The notes under the pieces were generated by a model. That model was not told the origin of the DNA. It saw only the letters and a program-made list of their open reading frames with translations, and did no database searches. A DNA stretch of 64,000 bases. It comes from JBMYTN01 sp049604415 (GTDB taxonomy: Bacteria; Pseudomonadota; Alphaproteobacteria; Rhodospirillales; Rhodospirillaceae). A program made the translations under genes and the position numbers. The DNA lies in assembly GCA_049604415.1 (NCBI GenBank), contig JBMYTN010000017.1, positions 1 through 64,000 of the forward strand. Reading direction: 5' to 3'. This document shows positions 55,201 through 63,852 of this stretch, piece after piece (positions within the stretch are counted from its first letter, which is position 1; every line of letters starts with the position of its first letter).

Positions 55201-55306
55201 GCATCCCGGGATCAGCCTGCAAAAAGCCCCGCGTCCGCAAGTCGAGCCGAAACAGCCCGTCAATCAGAATGGACCGGGCCAATACGGCCAACGATTGGCC
55301 AATTGA
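52280..55306 (+). CDS. multi-domain PAS sensor histidine kinase
   Basis: A 1008-aa membrane kinase. An N-terminal helix (LMGVFLASALFAVLAG) and a second one (ILIAIMIVSALGALALA) enclose a long helical sensory region resembling TorS-type four-helix bundles; HAMP-like and two PAS domains follow (LASALEASEDGIMISSNEG is typical PAS). The kinase core has the H-box LVAGVAHEINTPIG with His733, N-box TNLIINALVHA, DNGQGM and GGSGLGLNIVYNLV. The GTG at 52280 (AAGGGGA eight bases upstream) is preferred; a TTG at 52211 is possible. Divergent from the orphan amino-acid binding protein, suggesting the ligand may be sensed in partnership. No response regulator is adjacent. Confidence 0.88.
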   Translation: MSQRISVRTRLMGVFLASALFAVLAGAVGLGVFKSVTTSQSALINESLPIVDRARELARRSQAIAAAAPALVSATGEAEFRSALERIQDQLDRLSVLVEEISTEESMDVSDQIDLLREKSASLQLLINRIADQVSQRIKLEARIDASLENARAEVGQLSKVLTGQAGQGPFDPTARLRGTDNIPPNVILAMVLTERLATILESVPSLSLGNVTVAQRRYETLLINLNELVGPDGPPQAQTAFQALRARITGGQSPFSLQADRSRVASLADQLLAGYQMEANRLIYSADTVVRDTTYEIRTVSETLTEELDTSGSILIAIMIVSALGALALAANADQAISGRLADVVRALRRRDSGQDYAIPVVGNDEIADLAKALERTIRISDDRQERLASSEGRLKTLTDTLPEAILAIETRPELEDDVLCWGAVVSANPAASRLLTGIDAPESSQIVGRNLCDLLAKLALRKVISRGNTGQTSLFLGDESATVVTPEAIAKLLDQASVTESHLTVSGRSAHDIAFRSELTFHRALDHRAQDGLAEFETVTGVGQNTLVVLTLRDITARFAAEQDRERYVAMLASALEASEDGIMISSNEGPVISYNSRFYELWGLNTEETAKKPRPERLRLTSQKMADPTGYIGRLTELGSKPDEVATDILHLANGGILERFTAPFRIGGVLIGRVWSLRDITERERARQELTAAKEAAEKALIELEEAQEGRVEAEKLASLGQLVAGVAHEINTPIGITVTAASHIHDETQRFKAEIDEGKIRRSRFEAYLELINTSSDLLLSNAHRASELIQSFKQVAVDQASDERRIFNVGDYIHEVLVSLGPRLRKTNHKVSISCPPDLSMDGYPGAISQVITNLIINALVHAFPETEEPVDPGERPRDSTGGIIDIRVLAKSPETIELVFQDNGQGMSEEVRAKAFDPFFTTRRGRGGSGLGLNIVYNLVTATLGGRIVLRSQPGEGTTFLIMLPRVHPGISLQKAPRPQVEPKQPVNQNGPGQYGQRLAN

Positions 55307-56030
55307 TGTCCTGCGGGACCTTCGGGTCGGGCCAGAGCTGGTTTAGGTCTTCGACAAATCTCTCCAGCAAAACCTGTTGGCCTGCGGCCCGGGCATATTT
55401 GGTCGCCGACCAAGTCTCAACATAGTCCAGCAACTGTTCCCTGGTCAGGGTGCGCTCGATCAACAAATCCGGGAAGGGCTGTTCCGCGAAGGGGAAGGCC
55501 AGGGATTGGTAGCCCAGCTCCACATGACGCCGCCCCTCCGGCCAAAATGAATAAATGTCCTGCCAATAAAACCGGTGCAGGCGTTGGCCGACCGGGCCGG
55601 TCATGACGGGCACGCCATAGGAGATCAGCGCCAAGATCGCCCCGGGCCGTCCGACCCGCCGGACCTGCTGATAAAACGCGTCCAGGTCAAACCAATGGGC
55701 GGCCTGGGCCGCCGTGATCAGATCCACCGATCGGTCAGGCTGGCTGATCTGCTCCGCCGGTTCCTGCAGATAGGTCACGGCTGGATGGGCAACGGCGCTG
55801 CGCAGCTGCTCCGCGCTGGGATCGGTGGCGATTACCGTGGCAAAGCGGTTGGCGAGCAGAACGGACAGTTGCCCGCTGCCACAGCCCACATCCAATGCCA
55901 CATCATGCCGCGCCACCCGATCCGCCAGGGCATCGACCAAGGCGGTCGTGTAGCTGGGGCGCGCCGCAGCATAGGCGGCCCCGCCGGTCAGGAAATGATT
56001 GTTGCCAGAGACGTGGTCCGGTTCGGTCAA
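55260..56030 (-). CDS. class I SAM-dependent methyltransferase
   Basis: A 256-aa methyltransferase with the SAM motif ALDVGCGSGQLSVLLA, ATDPSAEQL and a DLITAAQAAHWFD block. The N terminus (GAAYAAARPSYTTALVDAL) recalls the trans-aconitate methyltransferase and Crg1-like group, but the substrate is unknown. It converges with the histidine kinase gene and the two coding regions overlap by 47 bases at their 3' ends. Confidence 0.85.
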   Translation of the reverse strand: MTEPDHVSGNNHFLTGGAAYAAARPSYTTALVDALADRVARHDVALDVGCGSGQLSVLLANRFATVIATDPSAEQLRSAVAHPAVTYLQEPAEQISQPDRSVDLITAAQAAHWFDLDAFYQQVRRVGRPGAILALISYGVPVMTGPVGQRLHRFYWQDIYSFWPEGRRHVELGYQSLAFPFAEQPFPDLLIERTLTREQLLDYVETWSATKYARAAGQQVLLERFVEDLNQLWPDPKVPQDINWPIVGRIGPVHSD

Positions 56031-56073
56031 GATAGGCCTATGTTGGTTGGCGTATTGTTTACCAGCGCGGCAT

Positions 56074-56107
56074 AAAAAAAGCCTGCCGGGCGTCCACCGG
56101 GCAGGCT
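56074..56107 (-). terminator. intrinsic terminator of the F0 operon
   Basis: Stem AGCCTGCC (56080-56087) with GGCAGGCT (56100-56107) and, on the minus strand, seven T. It is about 30 bases after the atpF stop. Confidence 0.85.
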
Positions 56108-56136
56108 CTTCTCATTGGACCGCGAAGGGTGCTGAT

Positions 56137-56673
56137 TTAGTGCAGCTTGGTCGGCAGATCGGCGATGGCCTGATCGACCAGGCGGTTCTTGTCGTCTTCG
56201 CCCATGGAGGTGACCAGGATCGCCCCAGCGGCCATGGTCGCCACGTCCACCGCCTTGCGCCGAACTTCGGCCAGGGCTTGGGCTTCGGCCTGGGCAATGC
56301 GGTCCGTGGCCTGCTTTTCGCGGCGGGCAATGGAGGCCGCCAGGTCTTCTTCAGCTTTCTTGGCCAGGCGCTCAGCCTCAGCCATGGCGTGGGCCACAAT
56401 ATCCTCGGCCTCTTTTTCCGCCTCAGCCTGCTTGCGCTTGTAATCCGCCAGCATCTTCTGGGCGTCTTCGCGCAGGGTCTTGGCTTCTTCCAGCTTGGCC
56501 TTGATGTCCTCGCCCTTTTTATCCAGGGCGGCGGCAACCGTGCCCTTCACCTTGTAGACGACGAAGCCGACCACGATGATAAAGGCAATGGCAACCCAGA
56601 AGGTCGGATCGGAAAAGATGGAACCACCGTGGCCATCGGCACCGTCAGACGCGGCGTAAGCAAGGGAGATCAT
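56137..56673 (-). CDS. atpF: F0F1 ATP synthase subunit b
   Basis: Peripheral-stalk subunit (178 aa) linking F0 to F1. One N-terminal membrane helix (FWVAIAFIIVVGFVVYKVKG) leads into a long Ala/Glu/Lys-rich coiled coil. It follows the b' gene by six bases and is the last gene of the F0 operon. F1 genes are not in this window, the usual alphaproteobacterial split. Confidence 0.95.
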   Translation of the reverse strand: MISLAYAASDGADGHGGSIFSDPTFWVAIAFIIVVGFVVYKVKGTVAAALDKKGEDIKAKLEEAKTLREDAQKMLADYKRKQAEAEKEAEDIVAHAMAEAERLAKKAEEDLAASIARREKQATDRIAQAEAQALAEVRRKAVDVATMAAGAILVTSMGEDDKNRLVDQAIADLPTKLH

Positions 56674-56679
56674 CTGGGC

Positions 56680-57165
56680 TTACTCCTGCAGGGCGGCATC
56701 AACGGCGGCGGCGGCCTTGGCCTCGTCCACCGAAATACCGGTCAGCTTTTCGACAGTGGCGCTGGCCACCGAGGTCGCCACATCGCGCACCCCAGCCAGA
56801 GCCGAGTCCTTGGCCGCAGCGATTTTGGCTTCGCCGGATTTGATCTGTTCAGCCAGCCGGGCATTGACTTCAGCGGTCTTTTTCTCCGCTGCCGCAGAGG
56901 CCGCTTCGGTCACTTCCTTGATCCGGGCATGGGCGGCGCTGCGCGCATCGTCCAGAGCCTTCTCATAGGCGGCGATGGCCGCGTCGGTTTCCGCTTTCAG
57001 CTTCGCCGCCGCTTCCAAATCGTCGTCGATCATCTTGTCCCGCTGTTCCATCACCTCCTGCAGGCGCGGGATCGCAACCTTGGACAGGAAGAAAAACAGA
57101 CCGGCAAAGAAGACCACCAACCAGAAGATCTGGGAGGGGAATGACGTAGGATCAAATTGGGGCAT
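56680..57165 (-). CDS. F0F1 ATP synthase subunit b'
   Basis: Second, diverged peripheral-stalk subunit (about 161 aa) that forms a b-b' heterodimer, as in photosynthetic and other alphaproteobacteria. Membrane helix IFWLVVFFAGLFFFLSKVAI, then coiled coil. The ATG at 57165 with GGGGAG upstream gives the usual MPQFDPTSFPSQIFW start; the frame is open to 57255 without family similarity. Confidence 0.94.
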   Translation of the reverse strand: MPQFDPTSFPSQIFWLVVFFAGLFFFLSKVAIPRLQEVMEQRDKMIDDDLEAAAKLKAETDAAIAAYEKALDDARSAAHARIKEVTEAASAAAEKKTAEVNARLAEQIKSGEAKIAAAKDSALAGVRDVATSVASATVEKLTGISVDEAKAAAAVDAALQE

Positions 57166-57601
57166 GGGACGCGGACTCCCCTGTAATGACATGCTGTGTG
57201 CCGTCAGAGTCCCGCGCGAACGGCTTCTCTGACAACAAAACTTACCTGAGCCCAAAATCTGGATGACGCGTCCAGCAGGACGGCTTTCAAGTCACTCTGC
57301 CCTGGCGCGAGATCACACCAAAAAAACAGAGACTAAAAGCCGTGACCAAACCCTGATGGCGTATCTCAAGACCTGTGCCTTAAGCGCCGAACATCAGGGC
57401 TTCGCCCGTCTCGAGTAAGGATATGCGCGCGATCCGGATCGAATCAGCCACCGTTCAGCCGGGCCAGATGCCCGAACGGCTCCACATCCTGTCTCGCTGA
57501 TAGCGGGGACCGGATCCAAGGTCCTGTGCCACACCCCAATCGGGGCAGGGCCACATTGGACCGGGAACCAATCCGTCTCTCCATCACCACTCCAAAGGCG
57601 T

Positions 57602-57624
57602 GGAGCCCGGCACAACCGGGCTCC
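57602..57624 (-). promoter_or_regulatory. hairpin downstream of atpE
   Basis: GGAGCCCGG (57602-57610) and CCGGGCTCC (57616-57624) form a perfect 9-bp stem 17 bases after the atpE stop without a T run. A partial terminator or 3'-end stabiliser here would raise c-subunit output over b and b'. The rest of the 475-bp gap to the b' gene shows no gene. Confidence 0.55.
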
Positions 57625-57640
57625 AAACCCACGGAAAGAC

Positions 57641-57865
57641 TTAGGAGAACAGGACCATCAGCGCCACGACCAGGGCGAACAGCGCGATAGCTTCGGTAAC
57701 GGCAAAGCCGATCCAGCCATACAGTTCGACATTGGCCTTCGCGGCGGGGTTACGACCGACGGTGGCGATCAGGTTGGCCCAGATGTTACCCACGCCGATA
57801 CCGGAACCGATCATACCGATGGCGGCCAGACCGGCGCCAATCATCTTCGCAGCATCTGCTTCCAT
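57641..57865 (-). CDS. atpE: F0F1 ATP synthase subunit c
   Basis: Proteolipid of the rotor ring (74 aa), two membrane helices joined by the polar loop GRNPAAKANV. The proton-carrying carboxylate is Glu58 in GFAVTEAIALFAL. A glycine-rich first helix (GSGIGVGN) is typical. It lies between atpB and the b' gene. Confidence 0.97.
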   Translation of the reverse strand: MEADAAKMIGAGLAAIGMIGSGIGVGNIWANLIATVGRNPAAKANVELYGWIGFAVTEAIALFALVVALMVLFS

Positions 57866-57976
57866 CTCTCTACTTCCCTTTCAAAGTGCTCTTGGCGGTG
57901 ATGGGTTGACAAGGATCCATTCGACGCCCCCGATGGATGACCTTTGGACGATTGCTCGCCCCGACCCTCCTCCGGA

Positions 57977-58702
57977 TCAGTGCATGTTGATGGCGTCGTT
58001 CAGATAAATGCAGGACAGGATCGTGAAGACATAGGCCTGCAAGGCGGCAATAAAGAACTCAAGAACCGTGATCCCGATGACCGCAGCCAGCGGCACAATG
58101 CCCCCGACCACACCCAAGGAGATGATGAACCCGGCCAAGACCTTCAGCATGATGTGACCGACGGTCATGTTGGCGAACAGACGCACAGCCAAGCTGAAGG
58201 GGCGGGACAGATAGGAGATCACCTCGATGGGGATCAGGATCGGCGCGGTCGCGATCGGCGCCCCATGGGGGAAGAACATGCGGAAGTAATGGGTGCCATG
58301 GCGCATAAAGCCAATCACCGTCACCCCAATGAACACCACCAAGGCCATGGTTGCGGTCACGGCGATGTGGCTGGTGAAGGTGAAGCTGTAGGGCACCATG
58401 CCCAGCATGTTGCCGACAAAGACAAAAACGAACAGCGAGAAGATGAAGGGGAAATATTTCATCCCTTCTTTCCCGACATTGTCTTTGATCATACTGCCGA
58501 TGAATTCATAAACCATTTCGTTGGCGGCCTGCCAACGCCCGGGGACCACACTGCGGTGTTTGGTGCCCAGCAGGAAGAAGGCGACGGCAACACCGACGGT
58601 GATCGCCATCCACAAGGCGGAATTGGTGAAGGACAAATCCAGGCCACCGACTTCGATGGGGACCAGAGGCTTGATCTCAAACTGTTCAATCGGACCGGCC
58701 AC
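57977..58702 (-). CDS. atpB: F0F1 ATP synthase subunit a
   Basis: Stator channel subunit (241 aa) with five to six helices. The essential Arg lies in SLAVRLFANMTVGH, and the last helices (FFIAALQAYVFTILSCIYL) are typical. Its start overlaps the end of atpI by 17 bases. Confidence 0.97.
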   Translation of the reverse strand: MAGPIEQFEIKPLVPIEVGGLDLSFTNSALWMAITVGVAVAFFLLGTKHRSVVPGRWQAANEMVYEFIGSMIKDNVGKEGMKYFPFIFSLFVFVFVGNMLGMVPYSFTFTSHIAVTATMALVVFIGVTVIGFMRHGTHYFRMFFPHGAPIATAPILIPIEVISYLSRPFSLAVRLFANMTVGHIMLKVLAGFIISLGVVGGIVPLAAVIGITVLEFFIAALQAYVFTILSCIYLNDAINMH

Positions 58703-59075
58703 TGTTTTCGTCCTTTCCGCTCTCTTCGTTGCCCTGCTCTACCGCCCGGCCAAGCCCAACCGCATCGTCGAGCCCCTTTACCACGCGATAGACGTTCATC
58801 ACGCCAGCCGCTCCTCCCAAAAAGAGGAAGACGACCATCAGGACTGGCTTTGTTCCAAGCCAATCATCCAAAAACCAGCCAATCGCGCCGCCGACCAAGA
58901 TTGTGACGACCAGCTCGATGCTGATACGAAATCCGACCCCCAAGCCCTTGCGATTCACCTGGGCCGCCTGATCATCCTGACCAGACGCCGTCGCATCCGG
59001 GAGGCCACGGGCCACGCGCAAGCGTTCCGCGATCTCATCGGGCGTGGGAGAAGGTTGCGGCGTCTCAGCCGACAT
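58686..59075 (-). CDS. atpI: ATP synthase assembly protein AtpI
   Basis: A 129-aa membrane protein with two helices (VVTILVGGAIGWFLDDWLG and PVLMVVFLFLGGAAGVMNV), the AtpZ/AtpI pattern. It is first in the F0 operon and is thought to help assemble the c ring or move Mg. The 372-bp gap to smc holds the operon's promoter and no other gene that I can support. Confidence 0.92.
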   Translation of the reverse strand: MSAETPQPSPTPDEIAERLRVARGLPDATASGQDDQAAQVNRKGLGVGFRISIELVVTILVGGAIGWFLDDWLGTKPVLMVVFLFLGGAAGVMNVYRVVKGLDDAVGLGRAVEQGNEESGKDENSGRSD

Positions 59076-59421
59076 GCAAGGGCGCTCCCCTGAATGACCT
59101 CCGGACTTCTTTCAAACCAACGCGGTCGCGCGATTGGATCCGGTCACCATCCTTTTGTGCGTTATGGCCCCCCGGCTTTGCCCTGTTTGATGGCCCTTGT
59201 TTAGCGCCACCAAAACCAGACCACCCGGTCTGCCGATCCCTCGCGCCGCCAGTTCCCTCCCAACCGCGACGTTTGGTTCTGCCTGCCCCCACATCCGGCG
59301 CGGATCCCGTTCGGTTCCGCCCCTTATCTGGGCTCAAGCGCGGGCACAATACGAACGCCCCCAGGGGCTGTCAAGGAGGAAAGCCCGGTATCCGTCTCCG
59401 ACGGCGATGGATAAAATCGTG

Positions 59422-59446
59422 AAAAAACAGCCTGTTCCGAGCAGGC
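59422..59446 (-). terminator. probable terminator directly after smc
   Basis: A short stem GCCTG/CAGGC (59430-59446) with a seven-base loop and, on the minus strand, six T, starting right after the stop. The stem is weak. Confidence 0.5.
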
Positions 59447-59447
59447 C

Positions 59448-62400
59448 TCAACTGTCGACCATTTCGGCGGCGGCCTTCAGGTCGACGGAGACCAATGTCG
59501 AGACGCCACGCTCGGCCATGGTCACGCCAAACAGGCGATCCATCCGCGCCATGGTCATCCTGTGGTGGGTAACCACCAGGAACCGGGTTGCCGTATCTCC
59601 GGTCAATTCGCGCAGCAGGCTACAGAACCGATCCACATTGGCATCATCGAGCGGGGCGTCGACCTCGTCGAGCACACAGATCGGCGCAGGATTGGTCAAA
59701 AACACCGCAAACAGGAGCGCCGTGGCGGTCAAAGCCTGCTCCCCACCGGATAACAGGCTGAGGATTTGCAAGCGTTTGCCCGGTGGGCTGGCCATGATTT
59801 CCAGCCCGGCTTCCAGGGGATCGTCGGATTCGATCATTTCTAAATGGGCCTGCCCGCCGCCAAACAGCCGGGTAAACAGATCCCGGAAATGCCGGTCGAC
59901 CTGTTTAAAGGACTCCAGCAACCGTCGTCGGCCCTCACGGTTCAGCTCGGAAATGCCCTGGCGCAGCCGGGCAATGGCAGCGACCAAATCCTCCTGCTCC
60001 AGGCGCAGGGTGTTGATCTGCTCTTCCAGCTCCAAGGCTTCGGCCTCGGCGCGCAGATTGACCGGCCCTAACCCGTCGCGCTCCCGGTTCAGGCGGCGCA
60101 ACCGCTCCTCTTGGTCTTCCAGCGGCGGCAGCTCCGCATCCGGCCCCAAATGGGCTTTCTCCGGCAAGGCCTCCGGCGCACAATCCATCCGTTCCACGGT
60201 CTCCCGGGCCACGGCGCGCACGCTTTGATCACCTTGCTCGACGGCGGCTTCCAGGCGGACCCGCTCCTCCCGGGCCGCTGCCAGCGCCTTTTCTGCTTCC
60301 TTGGCCGCCCGGTCGCTCTCCAGACGGCGGCGTTCGCCCCCGGCCAGAGCGTCAGCCGCCTCGGTGCGCTGGGCCTCGGCCTGGGTGATCTCAATCCCCA
60401 GGGTTTGGCGCTGTTCCGCCAAAGCATCCGGCTTGCCCGCCAGCCCGGCCAAGGCCTCTGCTGCCTCGTCCCGACGCCGCGTCAACTCGGTGATCTGGCC
60501 CTCGGCGGCCCCTTGGCGGTCGGTCCAGGATTTCAGGTCAGCTTCGACGGCGGCGATTCGCCGGGCCCGGTCCTCGGCCTCTCGGGTCAAACGGTCACGC
60601 TCGGCCCGGGCCTCGACCAGACGGGCGCGGGCATCCTCCAGCTCCGTGCCTTGATGGGCCGCAGCGGTTCGCAAAGCCGCCCCATCGCCCAGCCCCGCCA
60701 ACGCCGCTTTGGCGTCGCGCTCCTGGCTGCGGGCTTCTTCCAGATCCTGAACCGCGCGCTCCACCGCCTCCACGGCGCTGGACAGGCGGGCTTCCGCCGC
60801 AGCGGCCTCCCGTTCCAGCACCGCGCGGGCGGACCGGGCTTTGTTCAGCGCGCCTTCGGCCTGGCGCAAGCGGTCCCGAGCGGCGGTTTCCTCCCGCGCG
60901 CCATCCCTCGCAGCGGCTTCTGAGGCCGCCAAAACACTGCCAGTCTCCTCGGCGGCCTGGCGGGCGGCGACCAGATCCTCTGAAACCGCTGCCAAGCGAT
61001 TGCGGGTCTCCAGCCTTGCCGCCGCATCGGCCCCGGCCACCGGCGTTCCGGCGCGAATCCGGAAGCCGTCCCAACGCCACAGATCGCCAGCCTGGGTGAC
61101 CAGACGCGCTCCGGGGCCAAGCTGGGCCATCAAGGCCTCACCCTCTCCGACGCTATCGACCACACCGATGCGCGACAGCCGGCGGGCCAGCACCTCCGGT
61201 CCGGTGACCTTTGCGGCAATCGACTCCACACCCATCGGCAAGGGGGCCTGATCCGCAGTGACCGGCGGCAGAGCCTGCCACCAGACCCCGGCCTGGGCTT
61301 CCTCACCGCGCTTTAGATCATCCCCCAGGGCCACAGCCAAGGCGGTTTCCCACCCGGGTGCCACGCTCAAGGCTTCCAAAACCGGACGACCGCCTTGAGC
61401 CGCGCCCCCTTTGCCGCCACCGCCCCCGGTGCGGGCCAGCAGGGCTTCCAGACCCTTGGCCTCGGCCTCCAGGCGGGTGACCACCGCTCGAGAGGCCCGG
61501 TCCCGATCCCGGTCCGCATCCAACCCGCTGCGCAGCTCGGCCAAGCGCTGTTCCACAGCGGCCCGGGCGGCTTGGGCGTCTTCCAGGGCCGTCACCGCGC
61601 GGGCCTCGTCTTGGCGGGCGGCCTCCAGTTGGTCGGCGGAGGTGGTCTCGGCCTGCAGGGCGGCTTTGCGGCCTTCCACGTCGCGCAAACGCTGCTCCTG
61701 GCGGGCGGTGCGGTGGGTGGCCTGTTCCGACTCCCGGGTCAGGGAGCGGGTCCGCGCCTCCAGATCTGCGATCTCCCGGGTCAGGCGGGTCAGCTCCTGC
61801 TCGAGCGCTCGCGTCTCCTCATTGACCACCAGCAAATGCTCTTTGGCGGCCTCCTGGGCCTGAAGCTCGCCTTCCCGGCCTTCTTCCAGCCGGGCGCGTT
61901 CGTCCCGCAGCCGGTCCTGGGCCGCCTTGGCGTCCTGGGCACGCTCGCTCTCTCGAGCCAAGTCGGTCCCGGCCTGCTCCAGGCGAAGCTGGTTTTCCTG
62001 AGCACTTTGCCGCAGGCGCTTTTCTTCGGCTTCAATCTGCTCCCGGGCCACCACCAGCCGCTGCAGACGGGCTACGGCCTCGGCCTCGGCATCACGGAGC
62101 GGCTGCATCGCCGCATTGGCTGCATCCCGCTCCCGCTCCGCCGTGGTCGCCACGCCGGTGCGCTCGGCCACGGTGCGCTGGACCGCGTCAAAGGCTTTGC
62201 GGGCGTGATCGAGGACCTGGATCGCCGCCAGCCAACGCTGGCGCAGAACCACGGCCTCGGTGGTGCGGATGTCCTCGGACAGTGCGCGATAGCGCTGGGC
62301 CTGGCGGGATTGGCGACGCAAACCGTTGAGCTGACCGTCCAAAGCGGCGAGCACATCTTCCAGCCGGGTCAAGTTGCCCTCGGCGGCGCGCAGCCTTTGC

Positions 62401-62945
62401 TCGGATTCGTGGCGGCGGGCATGCAGGCCGCCAATGCCCGCAGCCTCTTCCAGCAAGGCCCGGCGCTGGGCCGGTTTGGCCCCGATCAGAGCCCCGACCT
62501 TGCCCTGGCTGACCATGGCCGTGGAGCGCGCTCCGGTGGCGGAGTCGGCGAACAGCAGTTGGACGTCCCGAGCCCGGACTTCCTTGCCATTGACCCGATA
62601 GGCCGAGCCGGAACCGCGTTCGATCCTGCGGATCACCTCCAACTCATCGGCGGTGTTGAACATGGTTGGTGCTTTGCGCGCGCCATTGTCGAGGCCCAAC
62701 GTGACCTCGGCCACATTGCGTGACGGTCGATTCGCCGTGCCGCCAAAGATGACGTCATCCATTTCCGAGCCGCGCAGCTGCTTGGCCGAGGTCTCACCCA
62801 TGCACCAGCGCATGGCCTCGACCAGATTGGATTTGCCACAGCCATTGGGGCCGACCACCCCGGTCAGGCCGGGCTCGATCAGCAGTTCAGCGGGTTCGAC
62901 AAAGGATTTGAATCCGACAAGGCGGAGCCTTGTGAAGGCGACCAA
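59448..62945 (-). CDS. smc: chromosome segregation protein SMC
   Basis: Core ATPase of condensin (1165 aa) that organises and separates chromosomes. N-terminal Walker A GPNGCGKSNLVEAMRW (Lys38) and the QGKVGALI motif, two long coiled-coil arms, a hinge near residues 500-660 (ALSVAPGWETALAVALGDDL, IRAGTPVAG), and C-terminal signature LSGGEQALTATALLFAV with Walker B CVLDEVDAPLDD. A Gly-rich stretch (ARTGGGGGKGGAAQGG) precedes the hinge. It follows the dsbA-like gene by about 70 bases. Confidence 0.97.
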   Translation of the reverse strand: MVAFTRLRLVGFKSFVEPAELLIEPGLTGVVGPNGCGKSNLVEAMRWCMGETSAKQLRGSEMDDVIFGGTANRPSRNVAEVTLGLDNGARKAPTMFNTADELEVIRRIERGSGSAYRVNGKEVRARDVQLLFADSATGARSTAMVSQGKVGALIGAKPAQRRALLEEAAGIGGLHARRHESEQRLRAAEGNLTRLEDVLAALDGQLNGLRRQSRQAQRYRALSEDIRTTEAVVLRQRWLAAIQVLDHARKAFDAVQRTVAERTGVATTAERERDAANAAMQPLRDAEAEAVARLQRLVVAREQIEAEEKRLRQSAQENQLRLEQAGTDLARESERAQDAKAAQDRLRDERARLEEGREGELQAQEAAKEHLLVVNEETRALEQELTRLTREIADLEARTRSLTRESEQATHRTARQEQRLRDVEGRKAALQAETTSADQLEAARQDEARAVTALEDAQAARAAVEQRLAELRSGLDADRDRDRASRAVVTRLEAEAKGLEALLARTGGGGGKGGAAQGGRPVLEALSVAPGWETALAVALGDDLKRGEEAQAGVWWQALPPVTADQAPLPMGVESIAAKVTGPEVLARRLSRIGVVDSVGEGEALMAQLGPGARLVTQAGDLWRWDGFRIRAGTPVAGADAAARLETRNRLAAVSEDLVAARQAAEETGSVLAASEAAARDGAREETAARDRLRQAEGALNKARSARAVLEREAAAAEARLSSAVEAVERAVQDLEEARSQERDAKAALAGLGDGAALRTAAAHQGTELEDARARLVEARAERDRLTREAEDRARRIAAVEADLKSWTDRQGAAEGQITELTRRRDEAAEALAGLAGKPDALAEQRQTLGIEITQAEAQRTEAADALAGGERRRLESDRAAKEAEKALAAAREERVRLEAAVEQGDQSVRAVARETVERMDCAPEALPEKAHLGPDAELPPLEDQEERLRRLNRERDGLGPVNLRAEAEALELEEQINTLRLEQEDLVAAIARLRQGISELNREGRRRLLESFKQVDRHFRDLFTRLFGGGQAHLEMIESDDPLEAGLEIMASPPGKRLQILSLLSGGEQALTATALLFAVFLTNPAPICVLDEVDAPLDDANVDRFCSLLRELTGDTATRFLVVTHHRMTMARMDRLFGVTMAERGVSTLVSVDLKAAAEMVDS

Positions 62946-63014
62946 CGGGACGGGACTCCGGGACCAACAGACAGAACAGGGGTGGCGGCAATAGCCTCCA
63001 CCCCTTTTCAGCTA

Positions 63015-63656
63015 TCAGTTGGCGAGCGCGTCGTCCAGGACTTCGCGGAACTCATCCAGATCCGCATTGCCCCGGATCACGATCCGGCCGTCGATCAGGA
63101 AGGTCGGGGTGGAGTTGGCGCCGGCCTGGCGGGCGACCTGCTCGCCAGCCAGAATGCCTTGATAGACCACATCGCTTTCCAGGCAGGCCCGCACCCCGTC
63201 GCGCGGCAGGCCCATAAGGCCCGCATAGGATTCCAGGGCTTCTAGCGGGCTTGGGGCCGAGGCCCAGCGACGCTGATTTTTGAACAACACTTCCATGAAG
63301 TTGAAATACTGATCCTCCGGGGCGCAGCGCAGGATCATCGATGCGCCGGTGGCCAGTGGGTTGCCCAGGGAGTTTTCTTTGACCTCCCAGGCGATTTTGC
63401 CGGTGTCGATATATTCTTCTTTGATGGTCGGCAGCTTGTCGGCATGGAACGACGCGCAATGGGGACAGAGCAGGGAGGAGATTTCCACCACCTTCACCTT
63501 GGCATCCGGATTGCCCATGATCCGGGGCTCATAGGTGAAATCGTAATCCTGTGCCCGGGTCGGCGTGATGGCGGTGATCAGGGCCAGGCAGCAGGCGATC
63601 CCCGCCAAAACAGCAAAACGAAAAACGGGCGCGGATGGGGTCCGGATCATGGGCAA
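63015..63656 (-). CDS. DsbA-like thioredoxin-domain protein, secreted
   Basis: A periplasmic thiol oxidoreductase (213 aa) with a signal peptide (AGIACCLALITAITPTRAQ) and the active site LCPHCASFH in a DsbA-type fold; the cis-Pro loop is STPTFLI. CPHC is usual for DsbA-family oxidases. It lies between a DUF721 gene and smc, a conserved alphaproteobacterial order. Confidence 0.92.
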   Translation of the reverse strand: MPMIRTPSAPVFRFAVLAGIACCLALITAITPTRAQDYDFTYEPRIMGNPDAKVKVVEISSLLCPHCASFHADKLPTIKEEYIDTGKIAWEVKENSLGNPLATGASMILRCAPEDQYFNFMEVLFKNQRRWASAPSPLEALESYAGLMGLPRDGVRACLESDVVYQGILAGEQVARQAGANSTPTFLIDGRIVIRGNADLDEFREVLDDALAN

Positions 63657-63852
63657 GGGTCCTCCTGGAACAGCGGCGGGGCCAGCAAATGCAAAAAAAG
63701 ATCTTCAATGCTGTGCCCGCACATTGGGGCGAAACCAAGGTCGTTCAACACCCTGGGCCGTTTTAACCCTGTTCACGTCTAGGGGAGAGGCGTTTAAGAC
63801 CGAAAGCATCGCGCCCCTTTTCTCTCCAAAAGTACGAATGTTCCTCAATCCT

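Noticed and set aside
61395..62723. 442-codon open frame on the plus strand, and a 343-codon one at 59197-60228
   Set aside because: Mostly opposite smc (the second extends slightly beyond it); the sequences are low-complexity shadows of the coiled-coil codons.
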